From Porticoccaceae bacterium (GTDB lineage Bacteria; Pseudomonadota; Gammaproteobacteria; Pseudomonadales; Porticoccaceae), in contig JABJOY010000070.1 in NCBI GenBank assembly GCA_018664075.1, positions 1 through 64,000 of the forward strand: 64,000 nucleotides of DNA, written 5' to 3'. Of the stretch, positions 30,108 through 40,880 are shown piece after piece; the stretch's first letter is position 1; each line of letters begins with the position of its first letter. The position numbers and the translations under genes are program-made. The notes beneath the pieces were generated by a model. The model was not told where the DNA came from, did no database searches, and saw only the letters and a program-made list of their open reading frames with translations.

Positions 30108-32360
30108 TTAGTTGGCTTCGACATCCAGTTTGTCGACCTTCTGGAAGCCGCGGGGCAATTTGTGCCCGCGCCGTCCACGCTCACCGCGATAATGCTCGAG
30201 GTCTTTTTCTTTCATCACCAGATAGCGCTTGCCGGAATGCACAACAAGAGAGCCGCCGACAGGGATAATGCCGAAGTCGATCACATATTCCTCGCGGGAT
30301 TGCAGTCTGGAGCCTGGAATATTAATGATCTTATTGCCTTTGCCTCGGGCCAGTTGTGGCAATTCAGTAACCGGGAACACCAGCATGCGGCCCTCATTGC
30401 TCACTGCCGCGATCAGGGCGTTTTCATCACTGAGCATTTTCGGCGATAGGATGCGTCCTCCCTTGGGAATCGACACCACCGCTTTACCGGCTTTATTCTT
30501 GGTGAACAGATCACCAATGGTGCCAATAAACCCATAGCCCGCATCTGTACCCAGCAAAATTTTCTGCTCGTCGGCTCCCATCACCACGTCGGTAAACAGT
30601 GCGCCGGGCGCTATTTTAAGACGCCCGGTGGCAGGCTCGCCCTGGCCTCGCGCTGAGGGCAGGGTATGCCCGGGCAACGCATAGTAGCGGCCCGTGGTGT
30701 CCTGCAAAAAGACATTCTGGTTACTTTTGCCTTTGGCGGCGGAGAGGAATTTATCACCGGATTTATAGCTTAGGCTGCCGGGGTCAATCTCATGACCCTT
30801 GGCTGCCCGCAGCCAGCCTTTGTCTGACAGCACTGCTGTGATTGGCTCGGCAGTCATCAGGTCTTTTTCATTAAAGGCCTGGGCTTCGCCGCGCTCATTC
30901 AGAGGCGAGCGACGCTTATCACCAAATTCTTCGGCGGTGGCTTTGAGTTCTTTTTTAACCAGTGTTTTCAGTCGCGCATCGGAGCCCAGTAACAGTTCGA
31001 GCTCAGCCTTTTCCCGTGCCAGCTCATCCTGCTCAGCACGAATTTTGACTTCTTCAAGACGGGCCAGCTGACGCAACTTGGTGTCGAGAATATATTCTGC
31101 CTGAGTGTCCGACAGATCAAACCTGGCAATCAATGCAGGCTTGGGTTCATCCTCCGTGCGAATAATATGGATAACTTCATCGATATTTAAAAACGCAATC
31201 AACAAACCATCCAACAGGTGCAGCCGCTTCTCAACTTTCTGCAGCCTGTAGTCGAGGCGGCGGCGAGTCACATCAATACGGAAGCTCAGCCAGTCCTTGA
31301 GGATACGGCGCAGATTCATCACTGCGGGCCGCCCATCAATACCAATAATATTCATATTGATGCGGTAGCTGCGCTCAAGATCTGTGGTGGCGAACAGATG
31401 ATCCATCAGTGCACTGATATCCACTCGGTTGGAACGGGGAGTAATAACCAATCTGGTGGGATTCTCATGATCTGATTCATCGCGCAGATCCTCCACCATG
31501 GGCAGCTTTTTATTGCGCATCTGCGCCGCTATCTGCTCCAGTATCTTCGATCCAGATGACTGAAACGGCAGGGCGGTGACAATTACATCGCCATCTTCTT
31601 TAGTCCAGATGGCGCGCATCTTCACCGAGCCACGGCCGGTCTCATAGGTATTGAGAATATCGCTCTGGGAGGTAATGATTTCTGCATCTGTGGGGAAGTC
31701 CGGAGCGGCAATATACGCCATCAACTCAGGCACTGTAGCCTTGGGATGATCCAGCAGATGCAGGCAGGCATTAACCACTTCATTTAGATTGTGGGGCGGA
31801 ATATCCGTGGCCATGCCCACGGCAATACCTGTGGTGCCATTGAGCAGCACATTGGGCACTCGGGCGGGCAGTATCTCAGGCTCATCCATGGTGGCATCAA
31901 AGTTCGGACGCCAGTTGGCGGTGCCCTGTCCCAATTCAGAGAGCAGTACATCGGCATATTTTGACAGTTTAGATTCTGTGTAACGCATGGCGGCAAAAGA
32001 TTTGGGGTCATCCGGAGAACCCCAGTTGCCCTGTCCGTCGACCAGCGGATAGCGATAGGAGAATGGCTGAGCCATCAACACCATGGCTTCGTAGGCGGCA
32101 CTGTCGCCATGGGGATGGAATTTACCAATCACATCACCCACGGTACGTGCGGATTTTTTGTACTTGGCACTGGCTTTTAGTCCCAGTTCGCTCATGGCGT
32201 AAACAATACGCCGCTGTACCGGCTTGAGGCCATCGCCAATATGGGGCAGTGCGCGATCGAGAATAACGTACATGGAATAATCCAGGTAGGCTTGCTCGGC
32301 ATAGCTACTCAGGGATCGGCTCTCATTGCCCTGGTCGTTAAAGGTGACGATATCGTTCAT
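30108..32360 (-). CDS. parC: DNA topoisomerase IV subunit A
   Basis: [42 protein letters not shown]. Confidence 0.97.
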   Translation of the reverse strand: MNDIVTFNDQGNESRSLSSYAEQAYLDYSMYVILDRALPHIGDGLKPVQRRIVYAMSELGLKASAKYKKSARTVGDVIGKFHPHGDSAAYEAMVLMAQPFSYRYPLVDGQGNWGSPDDPKSFAAMRYTESKLSKYADVLLSELGQGTANWRPNFDATMDEPEILPARVPNVLLNGTTGIAVGMATDIPPHNLNEVVNACLHLLDHPKATVPELMAYIAAPDFPTDAEIITSQSDILNTYETGRGSVKMRAIWTKEDGDVIVTALPFQSSGSKILEQIAAQMRNKKLPMVEDLRDESDHENPTRLVITPRSNRVDISALMDHLFATTDLERSYRINMNIIGIDGRPAVMNLRRILKDWLSFRIDVTRRRLDYRLQKVEKRLHLLDGLLIAFLNIDEVIHIIRTEDEPKPALIARFDLSDTQAEYILDTKLRQLARLEEVKIRAEQDELAREKAELELLLGSDARLKTLVKKELKATAEEFGDKRRSPLNERGEAQAFNEKDLMTAEPITAVLSDKGWLRAAKGHEIDPGSLSYKSGDKFLSAAKGKSNQNVFLQDTTGRYYALPGHTLPSARGQGEPATGRLKIAPGALFTDVVMGADEQKILLGTDAGYGFIGTIGDLFTKNKAGKAVVSIPKGGRILSPKMLSDENALIAAVSNEGRMLVFPVTELPQLARGKGNKIINIPGSRLQSREEYVIDFGIIPVGGSLVVHSGKRYLVMKEKDLEHYRGERGRRGHKLPRGFQKVDKLDVEAN

Positions 32361-32384
32361 CGTTTTTCCTGTGATAAATTCTGA

Positions 32385-34277
32385 TTAAAGATTGGCTGCA
32401 TCAGCCAGGTTGCCTTTACTTTCCAGCCATGAACGACGATCCGGCGCGCGCTTTTTGGCCAGTAACATATCGAGGATACTGTTGGTGTCATCCCCGGGTT
32501 CGAGGGTGAGCTGCACCAGTCGGCGGGTATCCGGATCCATCGTGGTTTCCCGCAACTGCAGCGGATTCATCTCGCCCAGCCCTTTAAAGCGCTGCACATT
32601 GACCTTGCCACGCTTGCCCTCGGCCTGAATGCGGTCGAGTATACCCTGGCGCTCCGCATCATCCAGCGCGTAGTAAACCTCTTTGCCCACATCAATTCTA
32701 AACAGTGGCGGCATGGCCACATACACATGACCGGCACTGACCAGTGGCCGGAAATGACGTACAAACAGCGCACAGAGCAATGTGGCGATATGCAGGCCGT
32801 CGGAGTCCGCATCGGCGAGAATACAAATCTTGTGATAGCGCAGTGAATCAACAGATTCCAGACCTGGATCCACACCCAGTGCTACGGAGATATCATGAAC
32901 TTCCTGAGAGCCGAGAATTTCCTGGGACTCAACCTCCCAGGTATTTAGAATCTTGCCGCGCAGGGGCATAATCGCCTGATTCTCGCGGTTGCGTGCCTGC
33001 TTGGCTGAACCACCAGCGGAATCACCCTCGACCAGAAATATTTCACATTGCTCAGGTTCACCACTGGAACAGTCCGCCAGCTTTCCTGGCAATGCGGGAC
33101 CCTGGGTAATCTTTTTGCGCACCACTTTTTTGCTCGCGCGCATACGGCGCTGGGCATTAAAGATACAGAGTTCGGCCAGTTTCTCCGCTTCTTCTGTATG
33201 TTGGTTCAGCCACAGACTAAAGGAATCTTTCACCACACCGGAGACAAAGGCCGCCACTTCCCTTGAAGACAGGCGATCTTTAGTCTGACCGGAAAACTGT
33301 GGGTCAGCTAATTTGGATGAGAGCACAAAACTACAGCGATCCCAGATATCGTCCGGCGTCAGTTTGACACCCCTGGGCAGCAGATTTCTAAATTCACAAA
33401 ACTCGCGCATCGCGTCCAGCAGGCCACTGCGCAGACCATTCACATGGGTGCCGCCCTGGGGCGTGGGAATCAGATTAACGTAGCTTTCCTGAACCAGTTC
33501 ACCACCTTCAGGCAGCCATTGCACCGCCCAGTCAGCCGCTTCATTTTCTGAACTAAAGGCTCCTATAAATGGCTCTGCGGGCAGCACTTCCCAGCCATGT
33601 AATGAACCTGCCAGATAGTCCTTGAGGCCATCTTCATAGAACCATTCTTCACTCTCGTTGGTGTTTTCATCATGAAAGCTCATGGTCAGGCCGCCACAGA
33701 GTACCGCTTTGGCGCGCAATACATGGCGCAGTCGCGAGACGCTGAACTTGGCTGAGTCAAAATAGGATGCATCTGGCCAGAAGCGCAGTATGGTGCCGGT
33801 ATTGCGCTGACCACAGCTATCAATCACCGCCAGATCAGAGGTTTTGTTGCCATCGGCAAACAATATCTGATGGACCTTGCCCTCGCGCTTAACAATCAGA
33901 TCCAGCTTGCTCGACAATGCATTGACCACTGACACACCTACACCGTGCAGACCACCGGAAAACTGATAATTGTCATTGGAGAACTTGCCTCCGGCATGCA
34001 GCGTCGAGAGAATCACCTCCACCCCCGGCAGGCCCTGTTCCGGGTGAATGTCAACTGGCATACCGCGGCCATCATCACACACTGACAATGAGCCATCTTT
34101 GTGCAATGTGACATCGATACGGCGGGCATGACCAGCAAGGGCCTCATCGACACTGTTATCTATGACCTCCTGGGCCAGATGATTGGGGCGACTGGTATCT
34201 GTATACATGCCGGGGCGCTTGCGCACCGGATCCAGGCCAGTCAGGACTTCGATATCTTTTGCGTTATAGTTGCTCAT
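32385..34277 (-). CDS. parE: DNA topoisomerase IV subunit B
   Basis: VRKRPGMYTDTSRPNHLAQEVIDNSVDEALAG, EGDSAGGSAKQARNRENQAIMPLRGKILN. Confidence 0.97.
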   Translation of the reverse strand: MSNYNAKDIEVLTGLDPVRKRPGMYTDTSRPNHLAQEVIDNSVDEALAGHARRIDVTLHKDGSLSVCDDGRGMPVDIHPEQGLPGVEVILSTLHAGGKFSNDNYQFSGGLHGVGVSVVNALSSKLDLIVKREGKVHQILFADGNKTSDLAVIDSCGQRNTGTILRFWPDASYFDSAKFSVSRLRHVLRAKAVLCGGLTMSFHDENTNESEEWFYEDGLKDYLAGSLHGWEVLPAEPFIGAFSSENEAADWAVQWLPEGGELVQESYVNLIPTPQGGTHVNGLRSGLLDAMREFCEFRNLLPRGVKLTPDDIWDRCSFVLSSKLADPQFSGQTKDRLSSREVAAFVSGVVKDSFSLWLNQHTEEAEKLAELCIFNAQRRMRASKKVVRKKITQGPALPGKLADCSSGEPEQCEIFLVEGDSAGGSAKQARNRENQAIMPLRGKILNTWEVESQEILGSQEVHDISVALGVDPGLESVDSLRYHKICILADADSDGLHIATLLCALFVRHFRPLVSAGHVYVAMPPLFRIDVGKEVYYALDDAERQGILDRIQAEGKRGKVNVQRFKGLGEMNPLQLRETTMDPDTRRLVQLTLEPGDDTNSILDMLLAKKRAPDRRSWLESKGNLADAANL

Positions 34278-34310
34278 CTGCTCTTTAGATCAATTTAGTT
34301 GTTTGCTGCG

Positions 34311-34886
34311 CTAGGCGGAAATCAGAAACTGGTGCATAGATGCCAGATGCTGATGGTAATTTATAAAGCTGTGATCTCCCTGCTGTTCAATAATAACGTC
34401 GCATCCCTGATAACGCCTCTGTGCGTCGCGGTAATCTAAAACCTCATCCCCGGTTTGCAACAGTACTCTGTAATTATTCTTATACTCTATCTCGGCAGGG
34501 TCCAATGCCAAATACTCTTCTATATGCTGTGGCTCAAAAACCCATTTCTCGCCAGTGATATAGTTGCTGTTTTCTCCCAGCCAATTGTGCAGCCCTCGAC
34601 CGGGACTGACTGCCGGATTAATAAGCACCGCCCGCAGGTTGTACTGCTCTGTCAGGCAGGTGGCAAAAAAACCGCCCATGGAGCTTCCCACAACATAAAC
34701 CTGCTCGGGCAGCTCTGCTTCAACCAGCCTCTGCAACAGGACCATGGCCTGATTGGCAAACGGTGGTAGCGCGGGGCAGACAAATTTTATTTGTGGTGCA
34801 TTCTCAGTACACCAGCGCTGGGTCTCCAAGGCCTTTTTCGACTGAGGCGAGCTGTTAAACCCATGGAGATAAAGCAGCGTTGGCAT
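34311..34886 (-). CDS. yqiA: YqiA family esterase
   Basis: LLYLHGFNSSPQSKKA, VGSSMGGFFATCLTEQY, QGDHSFINY; syntenic with parE/cpdA. Confidence 0.93.
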   Translation of the reverse strand: MPTLLYLHGFNSSPQSKKALETQRWCTENAPQIKFVCPALPPFANQAMVLLQRLVEAELPEQVYVVGSSMGGFFATCLTEQYNLRAVLINPAVSPGRGLHNWLGENSNYITGEKWVFEPQHIEEYLALDPAEIEYKNNYRVLLQTGDEVLDYRDAQRRYQGCDVIIEQQGDHSFINYHQHLASMHQFLISA

Positions 34887-34955
34887 ATTTAGAGAACCTG
34901 AAAATCAAGCTCCATTATAGCCAAAGCAGCGGTATTGTCAGCGACTGATTTGCGC

Positions 34956-35744
34956 TTAATAACCGGCGCAGCCAAGATCTGGCCGCGGAGAAAAGTCCGA
35001 CAAAAATTCTACCCCTGTCACAACCTGGCCATCGGGATGCAGATCCAGCCATCTGTAACCTGGGGGCTGATCGGAGAGGGTAAAATCATCTGACTGGGCT
35101 TTAAACTGAACACAGCTTGAAGGGGTAGAGTAGACCGGGATATCACCCCAGCGACCTTCAAACTGCTGATGCACATGACCTGTGATCACCGCTTTAACAT
35201 TGCCCGATGACTGTAACAGTTCATAGAGCCTGTCCCGGTTGTCAATTTGCTGGCTGTCCAGCCAAGCTGAGTTCAATAGTACTGGACTGTGATGCATCGC
35301 CAACAGAATATGTGGTTTGCATGCCAGTGTTTGCAGGCCCTGCTCTACATGCAGCAACTGCTCGTCACTAATATGACCGCCAGGCTTATGGGGCTGAGAG
35401 CTGTCTAATGTCAACAGGCCCCAGGGGCCGAGGTCGACTATTTTTTGGTCAGGAAAATCCACTAAATGCTCAGCCATTATCCCGGCATCATCATGGTTGC
35501 CGGGCAACCAGAATGCTTGCTTGTTATGGGATGTTAAAATGCGATTAAGTATTTGATAAGCTTCAGGCTGACAGTCACTGGCAAGATCTCCAGTCAGCAG
35601 CAGCCGATCATCACCCCGCCCCTGAGTGGCAACAGCCGCAAGAACCGCCTCAAAGCTAGCCTTGGTGGGCACACCTCCAAGGGTAGCCGCCCCATCAGCC
35701 CCAAGATGAAGATCGGTAATTTGAGTAAGGCGAAGAATATCCAT
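34956..35744 (-). CDS. cpdA: 3',5'-cyclic-AMP phosphodiesterase
   Basis: QITDLHLGADG, LTGDLASD, LPGNHDD, ITGHVHQQFEG. Confidence 0.94.
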   Translation of the reverse strand: MDILRLTQITDLHLGADGAATLGGVPTKASFEAVLAAVATQGRGDDRLLLTGDLASDCQPEAYQILNRILTSHNKQAFWLPGNHDDAGIMAEHLVDFPDQKIVDLGPWGLLTLDSSQPHKPGGHISDEQLLHVEQGLQTLACKPHILLAMHHSPVLLNSAWLDSQQIDNRDRLYELLQSSGNVKAVITGHVHQQFEGRWGDIPVYSTPSSCVQFKAQSDDFTLSDQPPGYRWLDLHPDGQVVTGVEFLSDFSPRPDLGCAGY

Positions 35745-35750
35745 TAACAG

Positions 35751-36191
35751 CTAGGCTTCCAGCTCGGTAATTCCGTGACGCAAACCATGGCATAACAACT
35801 CACTAAGAAACATATTCCACTGCCATTTTTCGTCTCTTGCCTGCATGCCATTCTTCTCAACCATCGCCCAGGGGATCGTTCGATCAGTGCACCATTCAAT
35901 AACCTCAGCCATTTTGGCGTCCCGGTAGATACGCACCTTGATCTCGATCTCGGGAAGCCACATGGGCCCGGCGCGGTCAGCCACTATCTGCACAGTGCTG
36001 GTGTACTTTGAGACCTCTATAATTTTAAGCTCTATGCCAGCCCGAGGCTCGTCTTTGTAGCGCAGCGAGAAGCAGGCACCCAGTAGTTTGCTGTCGGTGA
36101 TCACGCGACGCAGGCGCTGATAATTGTGCTCGCATTCTCTATGCAAGCGGGCTAAATCAAGCTGCTGTGTGCGCGATTCAAATACTGACAA
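35751..36191 (-). CDS. DUF1249 domain-containing protein (YqiB)
   Basis: 146 aa, position between cpdA and nudF; RVYRDAKMAEV-type DUF1249 sequence. Confidence 0.85.
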   Translation of the reverse strand: MSVFESRTQQLDLARLHRECEHNYQRLRRVITDSKLLGACFSLRYKDEPRAGIELKIIEVSKYTSTVQIVADRAGPMWLPEIEIKVRIYRDAKMAEVIEWCTDRTIPWAMVEKNGMQARDEKWQWNMFLSELLCHGLRHGITELEA

Positions 36192-36245
36192 CGTTTTGAT
36201 TTCCTTTTTATTCAGTCGATTATTTTCATTTTAGACGGTGCAAGG

Positions 36246-36893
36246 CTATTGATCCCGCAAATTGGCGATATTTAGCTGTAGCCACTGTAGTGCAATGGTA
36301 ACAGCGGCGCTGTTGAGCAGACCTCGGCTGTGGGCTTCGATAACCTCAGCATAGGACCATACCTGGAAAAGAATATCTTCAGCTTCTCCCTCGAGACCAA
36401 ACACGCCGCCATGCTCACGGAGGTCACAGAGACCGCAATACAGGTGCATCTTCTCATCTGTACCGCCAGCACTGACCAGATAATCGCAGATGGGCAACAA
36501 TTTTTCCACATCTAATCCCGCCTCTTCCTGCAGCTCTCGCACTGCCACCTTTTCTGGCGTTTCGCCCGATTCAATCATGCCGGCCACCACCTCATACTGC
36601 CAGGGGCCATGCTGGTCTTTCAACGCGCCAACGCGAAACTGTTCAACCAGGCCCACTAGATTGTTAACCGGGTCATAGAGCAGGACACCAACCGCATCGC
36701 CCCGCTGAAACAGTTCTCTGGATAATGTCTCACTCCAACCGCCAGCGAACAGGCGATGGCGCACCATCAGTTTGGTAATCTTGAAAAACCCTTTAAACAG
36801 GGTTTGCTCTGACTCAACCTGATAATCCGCGGCGCCAAAACGATGATTTTTAATCAAATTATTGCTCCCATCCGTAATAGTCGATATCCACAA
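36246..36893 (-). CDS. nudF: ADP-ribose pyrophosphatase
   Basis: Nudix box GMIESGETPEKVAVRELQEEAGLDVEKL; divergent from tolC. Confidence 0.94.
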   Translation of the reverse strand: MWISTITDGSNNLIKNHRFGAADYQVESEQTLFKGFFKITKLMVRHRLFAGGWSETLSRELFQRGDAVGVLLYDPVNNLVGLVEQFRVGALKDQHGPWQYEVVAGMIESGETPEKVAVRELQEEAGLDVEKLLPICDYLVSAGGTDEKMHLYCGLCDLREHGGVFGLEGEAEDILFQVWSYAEVIEAHSRGLLNSAAVTIALQWLQLNIANLRDQ

Positions 36894-36929
36894 TCAATTA
36901 ATTATTATGACCATAAGCCCAAGCCAAGT

Positions 36930-36945
36930 CTGCTAAACTTAGCAG
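36930..36945. promoter_or_regulatory. Perfect inverted repeat in the nudF/tolC divergent region
   Basis: CTGCTAA-AC-TTAGCAG. Confidence 0.5.
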
Positions 36946-36977
36946 CAAATAATAATAGCGTTAACACCGGAGATTTT

Positions 36978-38339
36978 ATGCCCTTGATAAACCCTATCTC
37001 AAAGAAGAGACTGGCACTGCTATGTACTGCATTCCTTACGATACAGACTACCTGGGCAGACTCCCTGAACGATATTTATCAAAGCGCATTGCAAAATGAC
37101 CCGGTGCTTCGGGCTGCTCGAGCCAGTTTTAATGCCGAGCGTGAAAATAAAAATATCAGCCGCGCTGCGCTGCTGCCGCGAATCGCTATCTCTGGCGACT
37201 ACACAGAACAAGAAAATACTGAAGACTCATTGCTAGCCATACGGCAGGGATTAACCGACACCACCACCACTGCCTATAGCGCTACTCTGAGCCAGGCGAT
37301 TTTTGATATGCCTTCATGGTATCGCTTTAAAGGTGGCAAGGCCCTGAGCCAGAGCGCCAGAGCCCAGTTTTCTGCGGATCAACAGGCGCTGATTATTCGC
37401 GTTAGCCAGGCCTACTTCAATGTTCTGCGCGCCTACGACAATAGAGAAACCCGCAATGCTGAAGAGCTGGCCATTCAGCGACAGCTTGAGCAGACCAGAG
37501 AGCGCTTCGAAGTGGGACTGCTGCCAGTGACCGATGTCCATGAAGCCCAGGCTGCATTTGATAATGCCGCGGTCAACAGCCTTGAGGCCAGAGGAGCATT
37601 AAATATCGCCTTTGAGGGTCTCGAAGTACTCACAGGCCAAAACCACGGCGCACTGGCCGGCCTGAAAGATAACTTTAGCGCTGACGCGCCAGTCCCGGTA
37701 ACCAGTGAAGACTGGGTTGATCTGGCCCTGGGCAATAATTTTCAACTCAAGGTCGCAGAGCTCGGCAAAGATGCCGCCTACAACCAAGCTAAAGCGGCGG
37801 CCGCGGAGCGCCTGCCTAAAATTTCTGGTCGAGCAAGTTATTATGACTCAGATGTCGATGGCACCTTCAACGGCTTACCAACTGAATCATTGCAAGACGG
37901 TCATCAATTTGTAATCTCGGTGAATATGCCAATCTGGGGTGGGGGCGTAGATGCCCAGCGCCGTCAGGCCAAGCAGCGCTCTATTCAATCAGCCGAGAGC
38001 TACAGTGCGGCCAAACGCAATACGGTCCAGGCCGCTCGCTCCCAGCACCAGCTGGTTATTACCAATGCTGCTCGGGTCAAAGCGCGCAAGCAGGCCATTG
38101 TCTCAGCAACTAGTGCACTGGGGGCCACACAGGCTGGCTATGAAGTGGGCACTAGAAATATTATTGATGTGCTGGTCGCACAACGCACGCTATTCCAGGC
38201 AAAACGCAACTACGCCAATGCCCGCTATGATTATATTTTGTCGATGATGGGGCTTAAGGAAGTGGCTGGTCAGCTGTCACCAGATGATATTGCCGCACTC
38301 AATGCCTGGCTGGATCCGCAGCTGGTTATTGCCAAATAA
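36978..38339 (+). CDS. tolC: TolC family outer-membrane efflux protein
   Basis: DSLNDIYQSALQNDPVLRAARA, ALIIRVSQAYFNVLRAYD, VGTRNIIDVLVAQRTLFQAKRNYANARYDY; start at MPLINPISKKRL. Confidence 0.95.
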   Translation: MPLINPISKKRLALLCTAFLTIQTTWADSLNDIYQSALQNDPVLRAARASFNAERENKNISRAALLPRIAISGDYTEQENTEDSLLAIRQGLTDTTTTAYSATLSQAIFDMPSWYRFKGGKALSQSARAQFSADQQALIIRVSQAYFNVLRAYDNRETRNAEELAIQRQLEQTRERFEVGLLPVTDVHEAQAAFDNAAVNSLEARGALNIAFEGLEVLTGQNHGALAGLKDNFSADAPVPVTSEDWVDLALGNNFQLKVAELGKDAAYNQAKAAAAERLPKISGRASYYDSDVDGTFNGLPTESLQDGHQFVISVNMPIWGGGVDAQRRQAKQRSIQSAESYSAAKRNTVQAARSQHQLVITNAARVKARKQAIVSATSALGATQAGYEVGTRNIIDVLVAQRTLFQAKRNYANARYDYILSMMGLKEVAGQLSPDDIAALNAWLDPQLVIAK

Positions 38340-38360
38340 GCTGTTATTTTCAGCTCCTTT

Positions 38361-39629
38361 TTAAAGGCTGTTAGCAATCACGGCTAGTAGCCTGTCCAGG
38401 GCGCCCCGATTGTCTTCTGCCACATTAACCCCTGCATCACCCATGGTCTGCCGCTGCTGTTGATTGTTTAACAGGTCAATACAATGCTGCGCCAGACTAT
38501 CGGCATTATCGCAGACCTGCATAGCCTCAGCCTCCAGCAATAGTCTTGACGCTTCGGCAAAATTGAACAGGTGGGGACCGGTCAGGATTGGGACACCCCA
38601 GGCCGCTGGCTCGATCATATTGTGACCGCCGGTTGGCACCAGGCTGCCCCCGACAAAGGCGATATCACAGGCGCCGTAAAAGGCCATCAGCTCACCCATG
38701 GTATCGCCCAATAAAATATCCACCCCCGCTGTTGCATCGGCCTTGCTGTGCCGCGCCAGGGTATAGCCTGCGCTGGTGCAAAGCTCCGCCACCTGGTCAA
38801 AGCGCTCCGGATGTCTTGGTACCAACACCAGCAGCGGAGGCACCTCCATACCGGCTTTAATCTGAGACATTGCCTGCAGAATAATTTCATCCTCACCCCT
38901 GTGGGTGCTTGCTGCCAACCAAATAAGTCGACCCTCAGCGCCGCGCCACTGAGTACCTAGCTGCTGTGCATATTGCTTTAGTGGGGCATCCAGAGTCAGG
39001 TCGAATTTTATATTGCCACTGATACTCAGCACGGAGTCTGGCAGACCAAGATCAATAAACCTTGCGCCATCATCATGGTGCTGGGCTACTACTGCGGTCA
39101 TGGACTCAAGCATAGGCTTGACCAGAGGCTTAACCCTGCTGTAGCCCAGAGCAGATTTTTGCGACAGGCGAGCGTTGGCCAGCACCACGGGGATATTTCG
39201 TTTGTGGCAGGCTGCAATGGTATTAGGCCACAGTTCGGTTTCCATAATAATCAGAATTTCCGGGTTAACAGTGGCTAGAAACCGCGACAGGGCATCGGGC
39301 ATATCATAGGGCGCATAACAATGTTCGACTGAATCGCCAAAGACAGCCTGAATGCGCTCCGAGCCGGTGGGAGTCATGCAGGTTACCAGCAGGCGATGTT
39401 GCGGATATTGCTCCTGAAGGGCACGGACCAATGGCGCGGCGGCAAGGGTTTCCCCTACAGAAACCGCATGCAGCCAGATAATTCTTTTGTCTGCAGTGCT
39501 GGCAACCAGACCAAATCTCTCGGCCCAGCGACTTCGGTAGCCCGACGACTTCAACCCGCGAAACAACAGCCGCAAAATAATTAGCGGCAGTAGCAGGTAA
39601 AATAAAACTGAGTAGATCAATCTCGCCAT
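38361..39629 (-). CDS. waaA: 3-deoxy-D-manno-octulosonic acid transferase
   Basis: RFGL..IIWLHAVSVGETLAAAPLVRAL, AASTHRGEDEI, FVGGSLVPTGGHNMIEPAAWGVPILTGPH. Confidence 0.96.
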   Translation of the reverse strand: MARLIYSVLFYLLLPLIILRLLFRGLKSSGYRSRWAERFGLVASTADKRIIWLHAVSVGETLAAAPLVRALQEQYPQHRLLVTCMTPTGSERIQAVFGDSVEHCYAPYDMPDALSRFLATVNPEILIIMETELWPNTIAACHKRNIPVVLANARLSQKSALGYSRVKPLVKPMLESMTAVVAQHHDDGARFIDLGLPDSVLSISGNIKFDLTLDAPLKQYAQQLGTQWRGAEGRLIWLAASTHRGEDEIILQAMSQIKAGMEVPPLLVLVPRHPERFDQVAELCTSAGYTLARHSKADATAGVDILLGDTMGELMAFYGACDIAFVGGSLVPTGGHNMIEPAAWGVPILTGPHLFNFAEASRLLLEAEAMQVCDNADSLAQHCIDLLNNQQQRQTMGDAGVNVAEDNRGALDRLLAVIANSL

Positions 39630-39674
39630 AGTGCTATCTGTTGAGTGCTATCTGTTATTTGCAGAGCAATATTA

Positions 39675-40880
39675 TCAATTGCATCTTGTTTCAATAAAAG
39701 TTTTCATCTGATCACCGAGAATGGCCCGCATTGTTTCGACCGTTTCCAGTGCATTGTCGGTGGCATGTATGGCAACCCTGTCATGCTCAAGGGGCGCAAT
39801 TTTATTACTATGATCACGAATAACACGTTTGATTAACACATCGGTGTTGTCCAAATGGGGGTAGCGCTTTGCCAGCTTGGCTGCAGACATGGCAATGGGC
39901 AGCGGGCCAGCTTCGACAGCCTGGCGACAAATAATGGCCATAATGGGCTGCACTGGTTCAGGGCGGTATTTTTCAATCCAGTTGCCACCTCTGGTCTGAC
40001 TCATAATGCGATTTTTGGTCTCAGTGTCCAGACTGATTTCCTCGAGAATCGTAAAGCGCTCAGCGATCATATCAAGCGCACTTTGCTGTAGCTCAACGCT
40101 GTCGCAGTCATCTCGCAAGATAAATACGGTCAGGCGCTGGGCCGCTTCAATATATTCCCCGGCCGCCTGCTCCTCCAGATCAATCAGCGCCTTGATAAAC
40201 GGATGCTGATCAGGCCAGCGCAACATCAGATCATTGGACATGCTCCAGCCATGTTCGGCGAGCAGGCCATGGAGCTGCAGCAATGTAATGTCGGGGGAAA
40301 CGGCAATACCTGCAGTCTTCGCCATGGCACGCAGTCCCGCCAGATAATCCCGCTGGGGAGATATTTCATGGGATACATCCACACCGGTTGCAATGCCACA
40401 CCGATGTCCTTTGTGATAGCAGAGATGAAAAGCAAAGGCGAAAAACTCATCCTCCGGGCTGGGGCGGAAAAAGCCCCGCGGATCTTTAACCCGTCGACTC
40501 AAAATACGATGAGCATGCACAGGCATATAGTAGGGCATGCCATTATATGTAGTGCCAGACTGTCCTGAGGCCGAATAAAAATCACATTTCGATCTACCCG
40601 GCCGCACAGAAGCAAACTCCAGAGCGGTCCTGATCTGATGATCTGCTATTAGGTGGTCTATATCATGCTTATTGGTGAGCTCCTGCTCTGCTGTCATGGG
40701 CACATCATCGGCCCAACGCAATACAACATAGGGAATATCTGCTCTGTGCATCTGCTGATAGAAGCCGGTCAAATCAGTTATTTTGAAACGCACAGTACCT
40801 TTTTTAATTCTTGCATGTGCCAGACGGACATTAAATTCCAGCCTTGCCCAAAGGATTTCAAACTTGCTGACTAAGCTCAT
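39675..40880 (-). CDS. Uncharacterised protein, possible nucleotidyltransferase-like, LPS locus
   Basis: 401 aa, single open frame, TAATG coupling with the upstream kinase gene; IPYVVLRWADDVP...NKHDIDHLIADH resembles NTP_transf_5-type motifs. Confidence 0.6.
   Translation of the reverse strand: MSLVSKFEILWARLEFNVRLAHARIKKGTVRFKITDLTGFYQQMHRADIPYVVLRWADDVPMTAEQELTNKHDIDHLIADHQIRTALEFASVRPGRSKCDFYSASGQSGTTYNGMPYYMPVHAHRILSRRVKDPRGFFRPSPEDEFFAFAFHLCYHKGHRCGIATGVDVSHEISPQRDYLAGLRAMAKTAGIAVSPDITLLQLHGLLAEHGWSMSNDLMLRWPDQHPFIKALIDLEEQAAGEYIEAAQRLTVFILRDDCDSVELQQSALDMIAERFTILEEISLDTETKNRIMSQTRGGNWIEKYRPEPVQPIMAIICRQAVEAGPLPIAMSAAKLAKRYPHLDNTDVLIKRVIRDHSNKIAPLEHDRVAIHATDNALETVETMRAILGDQMKTFIETRCN

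Noticed and set aside
31800-32360. Possible quinolone-resistance changes in ParC
   Set aside because: The QRDR reads [13 protein letters not shown], with the usual Ser and Glu residues, so nothing unusual.
36843-36977. Upstream extension of the tolC ORF overlapping nudF
   Set aside because: The extension has no signal peptide and overlaps the nudF coding start; MPLINPISKKRLALLCTAFL at 36978 gives a normal signal peptide.
38338-38363. AGCTG-ttatttt-CAGCT hairpin after tolC followed by ccttttt
   Set aside because: Only a 5-bp stem; too weak to call a terminator with confidence.
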